Shown: positions 9,692-19,884, numbered from the stretch's first letter. The stretch: DNA of 64,000 nt from a bacterium (GCA_023150945.1 JAKLJX010000016.1:1-64000), one strand, 5' to 3'. Numbers and translations: made by a program. The notes: a model not told the origin generated them from the sequence alone.

Positions 9692-10201
9692 TTATTCACC
9701 CTCACGGTAAACGACCAGCCGCATGTTGGGGTAATCGGAAACGCCGCACGTGCGCATCACCTTCACCAACTCGGCATACGGCAGTTCCTTGTCGCCCTGG
9801 ATCATGACTTTGCCGGAGAACTTGACGCCGTAATCGACTTCCATTTTCTTGGCCTGCGAGCTGTAATAGCGCAGCCGTTCCTGCAGCGGTTTGATAATGC
9901 CGTTTTCGACTACAGCCGGATTGTTGGACATGACGTCGTCCATGGTGGCGACTTTTTCGTGGTTCACCAGAATGATCTGCTTGGACACGATCAAATCCAA
10001 GCCGACTTGCGCCGGCTCCTCGATCCGGGAGTTCGGCAGCTTCAAAAACTCCGAAGGTGAAATGAGCTGGCCTTCGGTCGAGAAGGTCTTGAGCAGGAAC
10101 ACGAGAATGATGGTGAACATGTCCATCATCGACGTGAGGTTGAGTTTCACGTCGACGGGCTTCGTGTCATGCTTCTTGATGCGGGAGGGTATGAAAGCCA
10201 T
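9692..10201 (-). CDS. exbD: ExbD/TolR family biopolymer transport protein (second copy)
   Basis: This 169-residue protein has one N-terminal membrane helix (about residues 22-40) carrying the conserved Asp in LNLTSMMDMFTIILVF. That Asp takes part in proton movement in ExbD/TolR/MotB proteins. The rest is periplasmic and ends with the typical VIQGDKELPYAELVKVM pattern. It is paired with another ExbD at 10454-10996, from which it is separated by an unusually long 252-base gap. Confidence 0.9.
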   Translation of the reverse strand: MAFIPSRIKKHDTKPVDVKLNLTSMMDMFTIILVFLLKTFSTEGQLISPSEFLKLPNSRIEEPAQVGLDLIVSKQIILVNHEKVATMDDVMSNNPAVVENGIIKPLQERLRYYSSQAKKMEVDYGVKFSGKVMIQGDKELPYAELVKVMRTCGVSDYPNMRLVVYREGE

Positions 10202-10453
10202 AAACCATTCTGCTCAAATTGTGGATGCGTCCGCCGGCGGGCTTCCGCCGGCTGATCAAATGAATCTTGACGGTCAAAATCGGAAACTGCACTCTGTTCG
10301 GCCACGGCTTGGCCAAGGCTCCACGGTGCTCAAACCGCGGCCACGTCGCGGTTGAACCTGACCGCTCTCGAATGTCAAAACTCATCTGGCGGCGTGAGCG
10401 CACGGCGGGCCGGCAGCCATCGTGCCGGCGGCGAAACCGGCCAGGCCCGGGCC
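10202..10453 (-). other. gap inside the operon with GC-rich hairpins
   Basis: No reading frame here has a plausible start and family. It holds a perfect hairpin GCCGGCGG-gctt-CCGCCGGC (10233-10252) and other GC-rich partial palindromes. It may be an RNA-processing or attenuation region, or just decayed sequence; no U-tract follows. Confidence 0.4.
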
Positions 10454-10996
10454 TCAGATGATGCCGGCGCTCAGCGATACTTGCGGAAACAGCAGCACCG
10501 GCGTGCCGTCGATCCGAATCGACCGGGCGGCGTCCATGGTGCTGACCAGAACTTGATAGCGGATCTTGTTCTCCGCCTGAATCACGATGGATTCGGCGTC
10601 GGAAAACCCGTTGCCGGCCTTTTGCTTGATCTCGTAGAGCTTCTGCGACAACGCATCGAAGTTGTACTCGCCGTTGCCGCCGACCGGAATCGTCGGGCCG
10701 GTTGCGGTCGAGCCGGTGAGCACGGCTGCAGCGCTGGAGATGTAGAATCCTTGATCGGTAATCGACACCGTGAGATCGAGATTGCGTTGGGTTTCCTTGG
10801 GCGCGTTGCTGCTGCCCAGCGTGCCGGCGGCGCCTGCCGCGGGCGGCAGATTCAGCTCGATGATGCCGATCTTGATGAATTGCGCGGAAGACAGCAGCAG
10901 CGGAATCATCACCACCATCAGGTTCATGATGGGAGTGAGGTTCAGGTCGGTGCTCTCCTGGCGAATATGCCGGCGCTTCGAGGGTTGAAAAGCCAT
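10454..10996 (-). CDS. exbD: ExbD/TolR family biopolymer transport protein (first copy)
   Basis: This 180-residue protein shares the N-terminal pattern of the other ExbD (MAFQPSKRR then DLNLTPIMNLMVVMIPLLL). In this copy the position of the conserved membrane Asp reads Asn (TPIMNLM against TSMMDMF), so it may be a structural rather than a proton-carrying partner. The periplasmic domain ends IRIDGTPVLLFPQVSLSAGI. It begins 3 bases after the end of exbB, pointing to coupled translation. Confidence 0.85.
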   Translation of the reverse strand: MAFQPSKRRHIRQESTDLNLTPIMNLMVVMIPLLLSSAQFIKIGIIELNLPPAAGAAGTLGSSNAPKETQRNLDLTVSITDQGFYISSAAAVLTGSTATGPTIPVGGNGEYNFDALSQKLYEIKQKAGNGFSDAESIVIQAENKIRYQVLVSTMDAARSIRIDGTPVLLFPQVSLSAGII

Positions 10997-10999
10997 GGC

Positions 11000-11650
11000 T
11001 CACTTGTTCCCGGTCAGAAGGTTGATCAGCTTCACCGTGTGCTCATCGATTTCGTCGATGATCTTGGCGGTTTTGTTGAACAGGAAAGTGTAGATCAGAA
11101 TCGAGGGGATGGCGACGGCCAGCCCCATGAGCGTGGTGTTCATCGCGGCGCTGATGCCGGCGGCCAGCATGCGGGCTTTCTCGGCGGCGTCGATGCCGGC
11201 GGAGGAAACCGCCTTGAAGGCCAAGATCAAGCCCCAGATCGTGCCCATCAGGCCGAGCAGGGTCGCAACGTTCGCGAGCATGGCGAGAAAACCGGTGCGC
11301 TGGTTCAGGCGCGGAATCACTTCCAGCGTGCTTTCATCCACGCTGTTTTGGATGGAACGGAAATCCGTCACTTCCTGCTCCGCCACGCGGCGCAGGCTGG
11401 CGCCGACCACTTGCGCCAGGGCCTTCTCGGGCGCGGCATCGCACAGCGCCAGCGCCTTTTTGTATTCACCGGCGCGCACGAGCTTGCGAATCTCCGACAT
11501 GAACTTGCTGGCATTGATGTTGGCTTTCACCATCAAAAAATAGGCGCGTTCAATTGCGATCGCGATCACAAAGGCGCCGACCACGAGAATGGCATACATA
11601 TAAAGTGCGCCATCGGCCTCCCAGCGGAACGACTCGATGAAACTATCCAT
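11000..11650 (-). CDS. exbB: MotA/TolQ/ExbB proton channel family protein
   Basis: This 216-residue inner-membrane protein forms the stator channel with ExbD. Three membrane segments are visible: about residues 18-36, 118-143 (LLGLMGTIWGLILAF) and 158-180 (NTTLMGLAVAIPSILIYTFL). The large cytoplasmic loop lies between the first two, as in TolQ. ATG 11650 is preceded by AGGAGG at a good distance; a TTG two codons upstream is the only alternative. It is the first motor gene of the unit. Confidence 0.92.
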   Translation of the reverse strand: MDSFIESFRWEADGALYMYAILVVGAFVIAIAIERAYFLMVKANINASKFMSEIRKLVRAGEYKKALALCDAAPEKALAQVVGASLRRVAEQEVTDFRSIQNSVDESTLEVIPRLNQRTGFLAMLANVATLLGLMGTIWGLILAFKAVSSAGIDAAEKARMLAAGISAAMNTTLMGLAVAIPSILIYTFLFNKTAKIIDEIDEHTVKLINLLTGNK

Positions 11651-11744
11651 GAACAAAACCTCCTGATAGGTTATCCGTGTTGGGTGAAAAACTCCGTTCT
11701 AGGCAAGCAGCGGTTTCCCTTGTGCGCCAAACTGCACAATACCG

Positions 11745-12152
11745 TCAATCCTTTTTCTTTGCGGGAATCTTCTTGAGACCGTCGACCTTTTCGGGTTTTT
11801 CCACTTCGTCATCGGGCAACAACAGCTCCCGCGAAACGGCTCGCAACTCCCGCGCAAAGCTGCGGTCGGGAATCCGCATCTCTTCGAAATCCGGCTTGCT
11901 GCGCTTGGGAATGATGTCAACATTGGGCTTCTCGATGACTGCTTCGATCGCGATCGCCTCCAGCTCCAGCTCTTTGGGTCCGGCCTTGTCCTTGTCGGCA
12001 GTTGCCGGCCGGCGCAAACTGTCCGCCGCCACCGCCGGCTTGGGCGCGGCCAGCGTGCTGCGGCCGGAATCCGCCGCGGCGCTCTGCGACTGCTGGGCCA
12101 TGGCCGGCGCGAGCAACGCGCAACAAGCAATGACCACGAAAGGTCGCTTCAT
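11745..12152 (-). CDS. small exported protein of the motor operon, unknown function
   Basis: This protein of 135 residues has a cleavable signal peptide (MKRPFVVIACCALLAPAMAQQ) and a charged, proline-rich mature part without recognisable fold (KPNVDIIPKRSKPDFEEM). ATG 12152 is chosen because GGGAGGTG sits just before it; a GTG two codons upstream also exists. It lies between the large TPR protein (13 bases) and exbB (95 bases), so a periplasmic accessory role in the same machine is inferred. Confidence 0.6.
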   Translation of the reverse strand: MKRPFVVIACCALLAPAMAQQSQSAAADSGRSTLAAPKPAVAADSLRRPATADKDKAGPKELELEAIAIEAVIEKPNVDIIPKRSKPDFEEMRIPDRSFARELRAVSRELLLPDDEVEKPEKVDGLKKIPAKKKD

Positions 12153-12165
12153 CTTCACCTCCCGA

Positions 12166-15100
12166 TCATCTCAAATTCGGCAGAAGACCGCGCTCGAAAA
12201 TGAGCATTTCCTCATGCCGCTCTTTTTTCAATTGCACTTCGCTTTGATGTTTTTCCCAGCCCGGCAGGCTCTTCAGGAAAATCACCGCCTCCAGCGCACC
12301 GCCGGTGTTGTCGGTGTCGCGAATCTCGAAGGCCACCACGTTCACCCCGCCGCGCAAAAAGCTGGAGCAATCGTGAATGTGCGTTTTCCCGGCCTCGCCG
12401 GCGGAACTCATGACTTGCGCGAGATATTCCCCATTGACGAACACGTTGTAGGAATCGTCGGCGTGCACCTGAATCTGCCCGGATACCGGCAGCCCTTTGA
12501 TGGCGAAACTCTTGCGAAAATACCCGATATTGGCGCCGCCGCGTGAACCGGGATTGGACACCAGCGTGGCGCGCGTCGCCGGCTCGCTGCCGGCGGAATC
12601 CGGGGCGCCGGCAGCCGGCGCGCTGCCCGGCAGCCACAGCCGCTGCGCGCCGTAGCCGGCAAACACCGTCGACGCGCCCTGCGTTTGCGCCGCGCTCCAT
12701 GCGCTGGCAGCGAAATCCATGGCGGTCCAGCCGCGCGTGTATTGCGCCGAGGCCTGCCAGCTCGCATCGCTGTATACCGTGGTGTCGGCGATGGTGAGAT
12801 TGAGCTCCTGCGCATACTTGACCGGATCGCTGCGCACCAACATCAGGGTGATCTTCTCGGACCAGAGATTCGCGATGGCGTGATCGCGCATGGCCAGGAA
12901 ACCGGCTTCGAGAATCTTCTTCTTGCCCTCGGAGAGCGCAAAGAAGTTGTCTTCAAACGTGAGCACCGCGTCCTGCAAATCCCGCCGGGATTCGCGCCGC
13001 AACCGGTCTTCGAACGCCAGCCGCTCGCTGTTGGCGGCGCTGGCTAGGGAATCGCCTTGGCGTGCAAACGTGAAAACGAAACTCAGAAGCTGATCCTCGG
13101 TGTCTTCCAGGGCCCGGGCGCGGATTTTGGCCGCTCGCGCGTTGTTCAATGTCTCCAGATAGGCCTGCACGGCGGCCTCGGCAAAGGAACGGCCGAAATC
13201 GATCAGATTCGACATTTCCTCCTTCACGTCATCCGCCTGAAAGTCGGCCGCGTCGACCAGACGCTTGTAGCTGCCGATGTCCGCCGCATACTGCGACAAC
13301 GCCCGCCGCGACAAACCGGCGTACTCACGCGCCAGCGCGTTGTTGGTCTCCACGATCTTGCGGCGCGAAAGATCGAGCCAGGCGCTTTCGATGGCGAGCG
13401 AATCACACTCGCGCAAATTGCGCTGGTGCGCCTGAATCGTCTGCCCCACCAGCGGCCTGACGAATTTGCCCAGCAATTGATTGCGGAATTCCAGGGCGGT
13501 GATCTTGTCCATGTTCTCGGGCGTGGGCGCGTCGAGCAGTTGCTTCATCGAGGCGCTGTTCAGCTCGGCAATGTCGTAGATCACCTCGGAGACTTTGTCC
13601 TTGCTGCGCTGCACCCAGCGGCGCGCCACCTGCATGGTGGTGTCTTCCAGCGCCAGCTTGGCATTGCGCACCGTGGTATCCGCCGGTGAGTTGTACTGGG
13701 CCGCCAGCCGCTCGAGCGCCACGGCGGCATGGCGATAGGATTGCAGCGCGCGCTCGTACAGTTCGGTGGAGGATTGGTTGATCTCCTTCTTCGCCACGAT
13801 GCGACGGTTCTCATCGACCTCGGGGATTTCCTGATCCGCCCAGGTCTGGGCAAACTCCTCGTAGGCGGCGCCGATCTTGTGCGTGGCTTCATAAAGCCGC
13901 AAGGTGCCGAAGCTGGCCACGCGCGTATAGCCGTCGACGATGTCGATCAACGCATTCTTCTTGCGCTCTTTGGCGGCGTCCATCTGCACGCGCGGCAGCT
14001 TGAAGCGGACCTCGGCGAAGTCACGAAACTTGAGCTCGGTCAGCCGGAACAGGGCCTCGGCGGAGAAAAAGTCGTTGTGATCCATCTGGCGCTGGCGAAA
14101 GTTGTCGCTCTTGGCCATGGCTTTTTCGTACTCGGCGCGCGCCTGCGGCAGCAGGCCCTTCCATTCGAAGTATTCGCCGCGGCGATAAAAGGTCTCGACC
14201 ACGCGCGGCGAATCCGGGAAGCGCTGGGCATACTCGCCGTACACGCCATTGGCCTCCTCCAGTTGATCGAGCTTGAGGTGGTAATTGGCGATGTCGTAGA
14301 ACAAGTCGTCGGCATCTTTGGAGCCGGGATACTTGTCCACGAATTTGCGATTGACGCGGATGGCGCGCGGCCAGTCTTCCGCCCGCACGAAATAGACGCT
14401 GGCATTAAACAGGCTGGTCTCGGCCTTGCTGGAATCCGGCTCTTCATTGGCGAGGCGCTCGAAGGTGAGCGCGGCGTTGAGATAGTCATTAAGCTCGCCA
14501 TAGTCATACGCCATGTTGTTCAAGCCGCTGAGATAGTGCGGCGATTTGGGGAAGTGATCCGCCAGCAGCGCATAGGTTTCCACCGCGCGGCGATACTCGC
14601 GCGCCTGATCGAATTCCAAACCGGCATTGTAGAGCGCAAGATCGGCAAACTCCGCATTCGGCACTTCCTCGTAAACGCGGCGGTATTCCTCGCCGGCGCG
14701 CACATGCTGCTCGATGTGCGCCAAATCCTCGGCTTGCAGAAAGATCGATTCCGCCAGGCGCTTCTCCGCTTTCACGGCGTATTCGCGATTGGGGGAATTC
14801 AGCTTGATGCGTTTCGCCACGACCTCACAACTCTGGTAATCGAGCTTGCCGAAATAGCTCTCCATCACCAGATACTCGGCATAGGGCGCGTCCGGGCTTT
14901 GCGGAAAGTGCTTGAGCAGCGTCTTGAAATACTTCAGCGCGCCGGCGAATTCATTCTTGTTGTAGAATAAAGCCCCGGCTTGGGCGAGGCGCTCGGCGGT
15001 TGCCGGCTCATGCGGAAACAGGCGGATGTAATTGTCCAACGCCTTGCCCAGGTTCTGCTCGCCGACGGACATGGCAATCGGCTCGAGTTTCAACGCCTGG

Positions 15101-16812
15101 CGCAAGCTGTCGTGATTCATCTCGACCGCCGCCTTCATCTCGCCGAGTTTCAACGGCAACACCTGGGGCCGGCGAATGGTGTCGGCGCTCGCCATCTCCT
15201 GCGCCAGCGCCACGCCGTTTTCCGCCGCCAGCTTTTGAAAGCGGCTGTTCCAGTAGCGATTGCTGATTTCGAGATATTCCGTAAGCGCTTCCGGCGCCTG
15301 CTTGAGCTTGGCATCCAAAGTCAGGGCCAAATTCCAGTGAATGAGCGCGGTCATGGTGTCTTTGGGAAAGGCCACCAGATACTTGCGGCTGTCGTTCACC
15401 GCCTGCGCGTAGAGATTGTTGTCGCTGAATTCATCGGCGCGCTTGAGCAGCAAATTGATGTTTTCGCGCAGGGCGCGCTCCGCCAGGGATTTGCCTTCTT
15501 TGCGAACTTCCTCGTTGGTGTTGTGCTGCCACCAGGCCGTGCCTTCACGATAATCCATGAACAGGCTGTCGCGCTGCAGATAGGCCATCTGCTCATCATC
15601 GAGCGCGCGATACGCTTCCGCGATTTTGGCGCGCACCAGCGGTGCCGGGGGCGCGTTGGGATACATGCGCAGCAGCAGGTGATAGGCGCGGATCGCATTC
15701 TCATGCTCTTCCTTCACGTTCAAGTAGATGTCGCCGATGCGCATCAGGATGTCCAGGCCGTACTCGCGGCCGCCCAGGTCGGCAAGATACTGCGCCGCCT
15801 TGTCCGCGCCCTCGTAATCAAGAAATGAAATGCCGAGGTATTCGATCGACTCTTCCAGCAAGCTGGGATTGGTAATCTGATTCTTGGGGTCGAGGCGCCG
15901 GGCGCGATGCAGATCGTCGGCCAGCAGCGTGAAGTAGGAAATCGCCTGCGGGTAATCGTTCCGTTTGTAATGCGCCCAGCCCAATCGGTACAGGGCCTCG
16001 TCGTATTTCGGGCTGTCGCCATAACGCAACACCTGCTGATAAATGGCGATGGCGCTGTCGAGATTGTTCTTGGGAGGATTGAAGTAGAATTCCGCCACGC
16101 GAAAAAGCGCATCGGGGATGTAACGGCTGTTTGAGTAGTTTTGAATGAAGTCTTGATACAGCACCACGGCTTCCTGCCGCTGCCCCAGATCTTCGGTCAG
16201 AAAGGCGATGTTGTATGCGGCATCATCCCGCAGCGGGCTGTCCGGATGTTCCGCGATGATGCGGCGATAGAGCGCGAGCGAAGCGGAATAGTCCTTCTTG
16301 GGCTCCACCGGCGCCACCGTCACCAAGCCGGAGTCGAGTTTGGCGAGCTGGCGGGAATAATTCTCCTGCGCCTGCGCGTAGGTTTCCAGGGCCTTCTCGT
16401 AGTGCAGCTCGGCGAGGCGCACGATCACCTTGTCCTGCACCTTGCTTTTGGGATGGCTGTTGAGAAAGATCTCCATATCGCGAATACCCTTTTCCCGCAG
16501 CCAGACGCGCTCGCGATCGGTGCGCAGACGCTGGCGCTCGTAGAAATCCTTGTACTCCAGCAGTTCATCGATGGAGTAAGAGCGGAGCGTGGAGTCGGGG
16601 TTCACGCGCGCGAGCATTGCCCCCTCCGCGGCGCCCGGGGAGGTGGTGCGGGTGGCATCGCGCGCGAGCTGGGCCGTGGCTTGCGGCGCCAGCAGCAGGG
16701 CACCGAGCAAGTGAGCAAGCGCGACCAGCTTGAGCGCCGGCCGGCCGGCACGGCGCTGCGAAAGCAGGCGGAGGTTGGGCGATATGTTCGGAGTTGAGTA
16801 GTTCGCGATCAT
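12166..16812 (-). CDS. very large periplasmic TPR-repeat protein
   Basis: This 1548-residue protein starts with an N-terminal signal sequence (about residues 25-48, ALAHLLGALLLAPQATAQ) and then consists mostly of tetratricopeptide repeats, seen as regularly spaced A-Y-A/G-L-A-x-Y-P-S patterns such as YKRNDYPQAISYFTLLADD and YNKNEFAGALKYFKTLLKHFP. The last 250 residues are different: a beta-rich domain (FAIKGLPVSGQIQVHADD, then VFVNGEYL) like galactose-binding folds of glycosidases. Proteins of this design work as envelope scaffolds. Its position at the head of an ExbB/ExbD/TonB-like unit suggests it links the motor to the outer membrane or wall. Confidence 0.8.
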   Translation of the reverse strand: MIANYSTPNISPNLRLLSQRRAGRPALKLVALAHLLGALLLAPQATAQLARDATRTTSPGAAEGAMLARVNPDSTLRSYSIDELLEYKDFYERQRLRTDRERVWLREKGIRDMEIFLNSHPKSKVQDKVIVRLAELHYEKALETYAQAQENYSRQLAKLDSGLVTVAPVEPKKDYSASLALYRRIIAEHPDSPLRDDAAYNIAFLTEDLGQRQEAVVLYQDFIQNYSNSRYIPDALFRVAEFYFNPPKNNLDSAIAIYQQVLRYGDSPKYDEALYRLGWAHYKRNDYPQAISYFTLLADDLHRARRLDPKNQITNPSLLEESIEYLGISFLDYEGADKAAQYLADLGGREYGLDILMRIGDIYLNVKEEHENAIRAYHLLLRMYPNAPPAPLVRAKIAEAYRALDDEQMAYLQRDSLFMDYREGTAWWQHNTNEEVRKEGKSLAERALRENINLLLKRADEFSDNNLYAQAVNDSRKYLVAFPKDTMTALIHWNLALTLDAKLKQAPEALTEYLEISNRYWNSRFQKLAAENGVALAQEMASADTIRRPQVLPLKLGEMKAAVEMNHDSLRQALKLEPIAMSVGEQNLGKALDNYIRLFPHEPATAERLAQAGALFYNKNEFAGALKYFKTLLKHFPQSPDAPYAEYLVMESYFGKLDYQSCEVVAKRIKLNSPNREYAVKAEKRLAESIFLQAEDLAHIEQHVRAGEEYRRVYEEVPNAEFADLALYNAGLEFDQAREYRRAVETYALLADHFPKSPHYLSGLNNMAYDYGELNDYLNAALTFERLANEEPDSSKAETSLFNASVYFVRAEDWPRAIRVNRKFVDKYPGSKDADDLFYDIANYHLKLDQLEEANGVYGEYAQRFPDSPRVVETFYRRGEYFEWKGLLPQARAEYEKAMAKSDNFRQRQMDHNDFFSAEALFRLTELKFRDFAEVRFKLPRVQMDAAKERKKNALIDIVDGYTRVASFGTLRLYEATHKIGAAYEEFAQTWADQEIPEVDENRRIVAKKEINQSSTELYERALQSYRHAAVALERLAAQYNSPADTTVRNAKLALEDTTMQVARRWVQRSKDKVSEVIYDIAELNSASMKQLLDAPTPENMDKITALEFRNQLLGKFVRPLVGQTIQAHQRNLRECDSLAIESAWLDLSRRKIVETNNALAREYAGLSRRALSQYAADIGSYKRLVDAADFQADDVKEEMSNLIDFGRSFAEAAVQAYLETLNNARAAKIRARALEDTEDQLLSFVFTFARQGDSLASAANSERLAFEDRLRRESRRDLQDAVLTFEDNFFALSEGKKKILEAGFLAMRDHAIANLWSEKITLMLVRSDPVKYAQELNLTIADTTVYSDASWQASAQYTRGWTAMDFAASAWSAAQTQGASTVFAGYGAQRLWLPGSAPAAGAPDSAGSEPATRATLVSNPGSRGGANIGYFRKSFAIKGLPVSGQIQVHADDSYNVFVNGEYLAQVMSSAGEAGKTHIHDCSSFLRGGVNVVAFEIRDTDNTGGALEAVIFLKSLPGWEKHQSEVQLKKERHEEMLIFERGLLPNLR

Positions 16813-16947
16813 GCTGAGTCAGACTCGGTTAAATGGCTTCCTTCCATTCGCTCGAGGAGGTCGTTGGGGTTCGAATCCTGGGCGCCGCAGAAGCGCCAGT
16901 GGCAACCTCCGGTTCCGCGGCCGGACGCGACCGGCAACGGCACCCCG

Positions 16948-19884
16948 TTACGGCGTGCCTTTGTCCGGCGTGATCGCCGTCTTGGCTTGCTTTTCCGCCG
17001 GGACTTCGGAGCCGGAGGTGTCAAAATAGAAATAGTCGAAATACTTCTGATGCTCGAGCTTGTCCAGGCGCACTTGCTCTTCCAGCAGCTCTGCTTCAAT
17101 GCGGCGCATCTCTTCATCGAAGCGCTTGAGACGCGCCTGCAGGCTGGCCTGGCGGTCGCGCAGCAGTTGATCAATGGAAGCAATGTTGGCCGCCTGCAAT
17201 TCGATTTTGTGCGCGCGGCGCTCTAGCTCCTGAAAGGTCAGATCGCTCAGGCCGAACCCGGAGAAGTCCGCCCATTGATCGAAATCGCTTTCCACGGCCT
17301 CGACTTCGTAGCTGCTCAGCCAGGTTTGAAAGCGGTCCATGCGGTATTTCAGATCGGTCAAGTCCTGCTGCAGAATCTCGAAGCTCGTGGCAATTGCGGT
17401 GTTGTCGCGCTCGTGCGCTGACAACAGTTCCTGGAAGCGCACCACGTTTTCCTGCAAGCGGGTCTGCTCACTTTCCATTTCCACCATCAGGCTGTCAACG
17501 ATTTGCCTGCGGTAGAGCGCGCCGCTCTCCTTGACAGCCAGCGGATATTCCACCCAATAATTCACCGCCTGCAGCGCCCGGTCGGCTTGGTAGACTTCCA
17601 GCGCCCGCACGATCCGGTTGCGCCGCTGCACCGCCTCCTTCGCCACTTCGGGCTGGCCCGCTTGTTCCGCCTCGGCGATGAGACGGTCGAAATGGCGAAT
17701 CTGCACGTACATGCTCTGGCGCTCGTCGGCAAATTCATCCATCAGCAGATTGCCCTTGGGGCCGCGATAATTGAAATTCAGCAGCACCGCTTGCAGGTCC
17801 TGCTTGGCGAGCGCCACCAGCTCATAGAGCGGGCGATCCTGGCGCTCCAGCACCTGCTTTTCCATCTGCTCCAACTCCGCGAGCTGCGCCACCATTTGCC
17901 GGCGCTCTTCGTTGTATTCCTTCGACACGTCCAGCACGCCGCGGGCGTTGGTGACGTAGCGAAAATCTTTCATTGCCGGCTCGGGGCGGTCGAGCAGGCG
18001 TTTGCAATGCGCGCTGAGCGCCAGCGCTTCATAGACATAGTTCGAAGCAAGATAATTGCCCAGCAGAGCCTCGGTCTGCACCAGACTGCTTTCCAAATCG
18101 CCCTGCTTCATTTGCGCCCAAGCCAGCCCCAACAGGCTCTGATCATAATGCTCCGAGCCTTTGGAGACCTGCTCGAAATATCTGCCGGCGCTGGCGTAAT
18201 CACCGCGCTCGTAGTAAATAAAACCCAGTTTGAGCAGCGCGTTGTTGCGCAGGAGCGTGTTGAAGGCATCACTCCAGGGCAGCGTCGCGGCGCTGGCGAC
18301 GGCTTCAAAATGAGGATAGGCCGCGGCCGAGTTGCCGAGATTGACTTGCGCGACGCCGCGCAAATAGCGGGCGGCCAGGTTGTACTTGGAACTTTCCGGA
18401 ATCTTGGCCAGCTCGGCGTCCGCTTCGTGGAAGCGATCGTGGGTGAGATGGTCGTAGCCGGCGAGATAGCGGCCGCGCGCGAGCACCTTCGGTTCCAGAC
18501 TCGCCGACAGCGAATCCATCTGGCGATAATAGGCAAAGAACGGTTCCTGCCACTTGAGCGTGTGCGCAATGCTGATCAACCGCAACAATGCCGTGCCGCG
18601 AAATTTGCTGGCTGCATACTCGCGCAGAAGCTGTTCATAGACCTTGAAAGCCTCGGCGTAGATGCCGCGCCCATACAGCGATTCGGCGCGGTAGAACACC
18701 ACCGCTTCCCAATTCGGCGTGAGGCCGTGGCGGGCGAAGTGCGGGCCATAGTCCTGCATGGCCGCCTGGAATTGCAGATCGGCAAGCAGGTAACGCTCTG
18801 CGGCATAATTGAGCAGGGCGTCGCTGAGATCGCGATTGAGCATGCGCAGGAAGGAGCGCGCGTCCGCAGTCTGCAGCAGATTCTTTTTCAATATGGCGTA
18901 TTGCGTGCGTTTCACTTCGAAGGCGGTGTGGCGGCCGGCGCGCCATTCCTGAAAGGCCTGCTCCAGAGTGATGGTGGCGGAATCGGGTTGGATGGCATAG
19001 CCCAACAGGGTGACGAGTCCTTTGTCCAGCCGGGACAAGACCTGCCGGCGCTCGGCTTCCACGTCGAGCGCGGCCGTCAGCGTGGGCGCCTGCGCCTGGT
19101 CCAGCTTGTCGAGCTGTTGGAGGACTTTGGTGAGCTGATCGACTTCTTTGAGATAGGCGTGGGCAATCGCCGGTTCCTCGTGGGTGACGTCGTAAACGCG
19201 CGCCACGATCCCTTGAATCTTCTGTTTTTGCTGCTGGACGAGCTGCAGCGCGCTCGAATCCGCGCGCGCCAGCGCCGTGCGCTCGAAGCGTTCCAGCCGG
19301 TCGAACATGCGCAACACCGAATCGACTTCGACGTCGTATTCGCGGACCAGCCCGGCCTTGTAGCCGGTGGTGGGGACGTTCTTTTTGTAAAGCTCCCGGT
19401 TTTCAATGGCAGTCAACAGCCGGTCGCGCAGATCGCTGAACTGTTCCAGCAAATCGGTGCGATTCTCCAGGCGCAGCGTCTTGGCCAGCGCATGAATCTC
19501 GTCGAGCATGGCGAGAATGGCGTCCAGCTCGGCGGTGTAGTCCTGCACCATGCGATCCATCTCACCATAGATCTGCTGGAAGCCGGGTTGATCTTTGGCA
19601 ATGCCTTCCAGACCGCGTTGCTTGACCTCGGTGTACAGATTTTTGATGCTCTCCAGCAGCAGCCGCTCCTGCGCGGCCGTCTCGACGAGGTAGCTCCGCG
19701 TCTTTTGATCAAGATAGAACTTCAGTTTCTCGTCATAGCGCACAGCCTTTTGCTTGTCGAAAATGCGGCTCTCTTGAGCGGTTGCCGGAGCGACGAGGAG
19801 GGGAAGGAGGTGCAGGGCGGAGGAAAGCAAAAACATCGCAGCAATGCTTCGAACGCGACCTTCCCTTAGTCCTTTTGGCCACAT
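16948..19884 (-). CDS. large exported TPR and coiled-coil protein
   Basis: This 978-residue protein begins with a signal sequence (MWPKGLREGR, hydrophobic core, cleavage near APATAQE). The first third is long charged helices, the middle has TPR units (YYERGDYASAGRYFEQVSKG), and the C-terminal 250 residues are coiled coil (RAHKIELQAANIASIDQLL). GAGG lies 6 bases before ATG 19884; ATG 19890 and a longer open frame to 20013 are alternatives. It is the first gene of the seven-gene unit that ends with the TonB-like protein, and it is 135 bases from the second TPR gene. Confidence 0.78.
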   Translation of the reverse strand: MWPKGLREGRVRSIAAMFLLSSALHLLPLLVAPATAQESRIFDKQKAVRYDEKLKFYLDQKTRSYLVETAAQERLLLESIKNLYTEVKQRGLEGIAKDQPGFQQIYGEMDRMVQDYTAELDAILAMLDEIHALAKTLRLENRTDLLEQFSDLRDRLLTAIENRELYKKNVPTTGYKAGLVREYDVEVDSVLRMFDRLERFERTALARADSSALQLVQQQKQKIQGIVARVYDVTHEEPAIAHAYLKEVDQLTKVLQQLDKLDQAQAPTLTAALDVEAERRQVLSRLDKGLVTLLGYAIQPDSATITLEQAFQEWRAGRHTAFEVKRTQYAILKKNLLQTADARSFLRMLNRDLSDALLNYAAERYLLADLQFQAAMQDYGPHFARHGLTPNWEAVVFYRAESLYGRGIYAEAFKVYEQLLREYAASKFRGTALLRLISIAHTLKWQEPFFAYYRQMDSLSASLEPKVLARGRYLAGYDHLTHDRFHEADAELAKIPESSKYNLAARYLRGVAQVNLGNSAAAYPHFEAVASAATLPWSDAFNTLLRNNALLKLGFIYYERGDYASAGRYFEQVSKGSEHYDQSLLGLAWAQMKQGDLESSLVQTEALLGNYLASNYVYEALALSAHCKRLLDRPEPAMKDFRYVTNARGVLDVSKEYNEERRQMVAQLAELEQMEKQVLERQDRPLYELVALAKQDLQAVLLNFNYRGPKGNLLMDEFADERQSMYVQIRHFDRLIAEAEQAGQPEVAKEAVQRRNRIVRALEVYQADRALQAVNYWVEYPLAVKESGALYRRQIVDSLMVEMESEQTRLQENVVRFQELLSAHERDNTAIATSFEILQQDLTDLKYRMDRFQTWLSSYEVEAVESDFDQWADFSGFGLSDLTFQELERRAHKIELQAANIASIDQLLRDRQASLQARLKRFDEEMRRIEAELLEEQVRLDKLEHQKYFDYFYFDTSGSEVPAEKQAKTAITPDKGTP

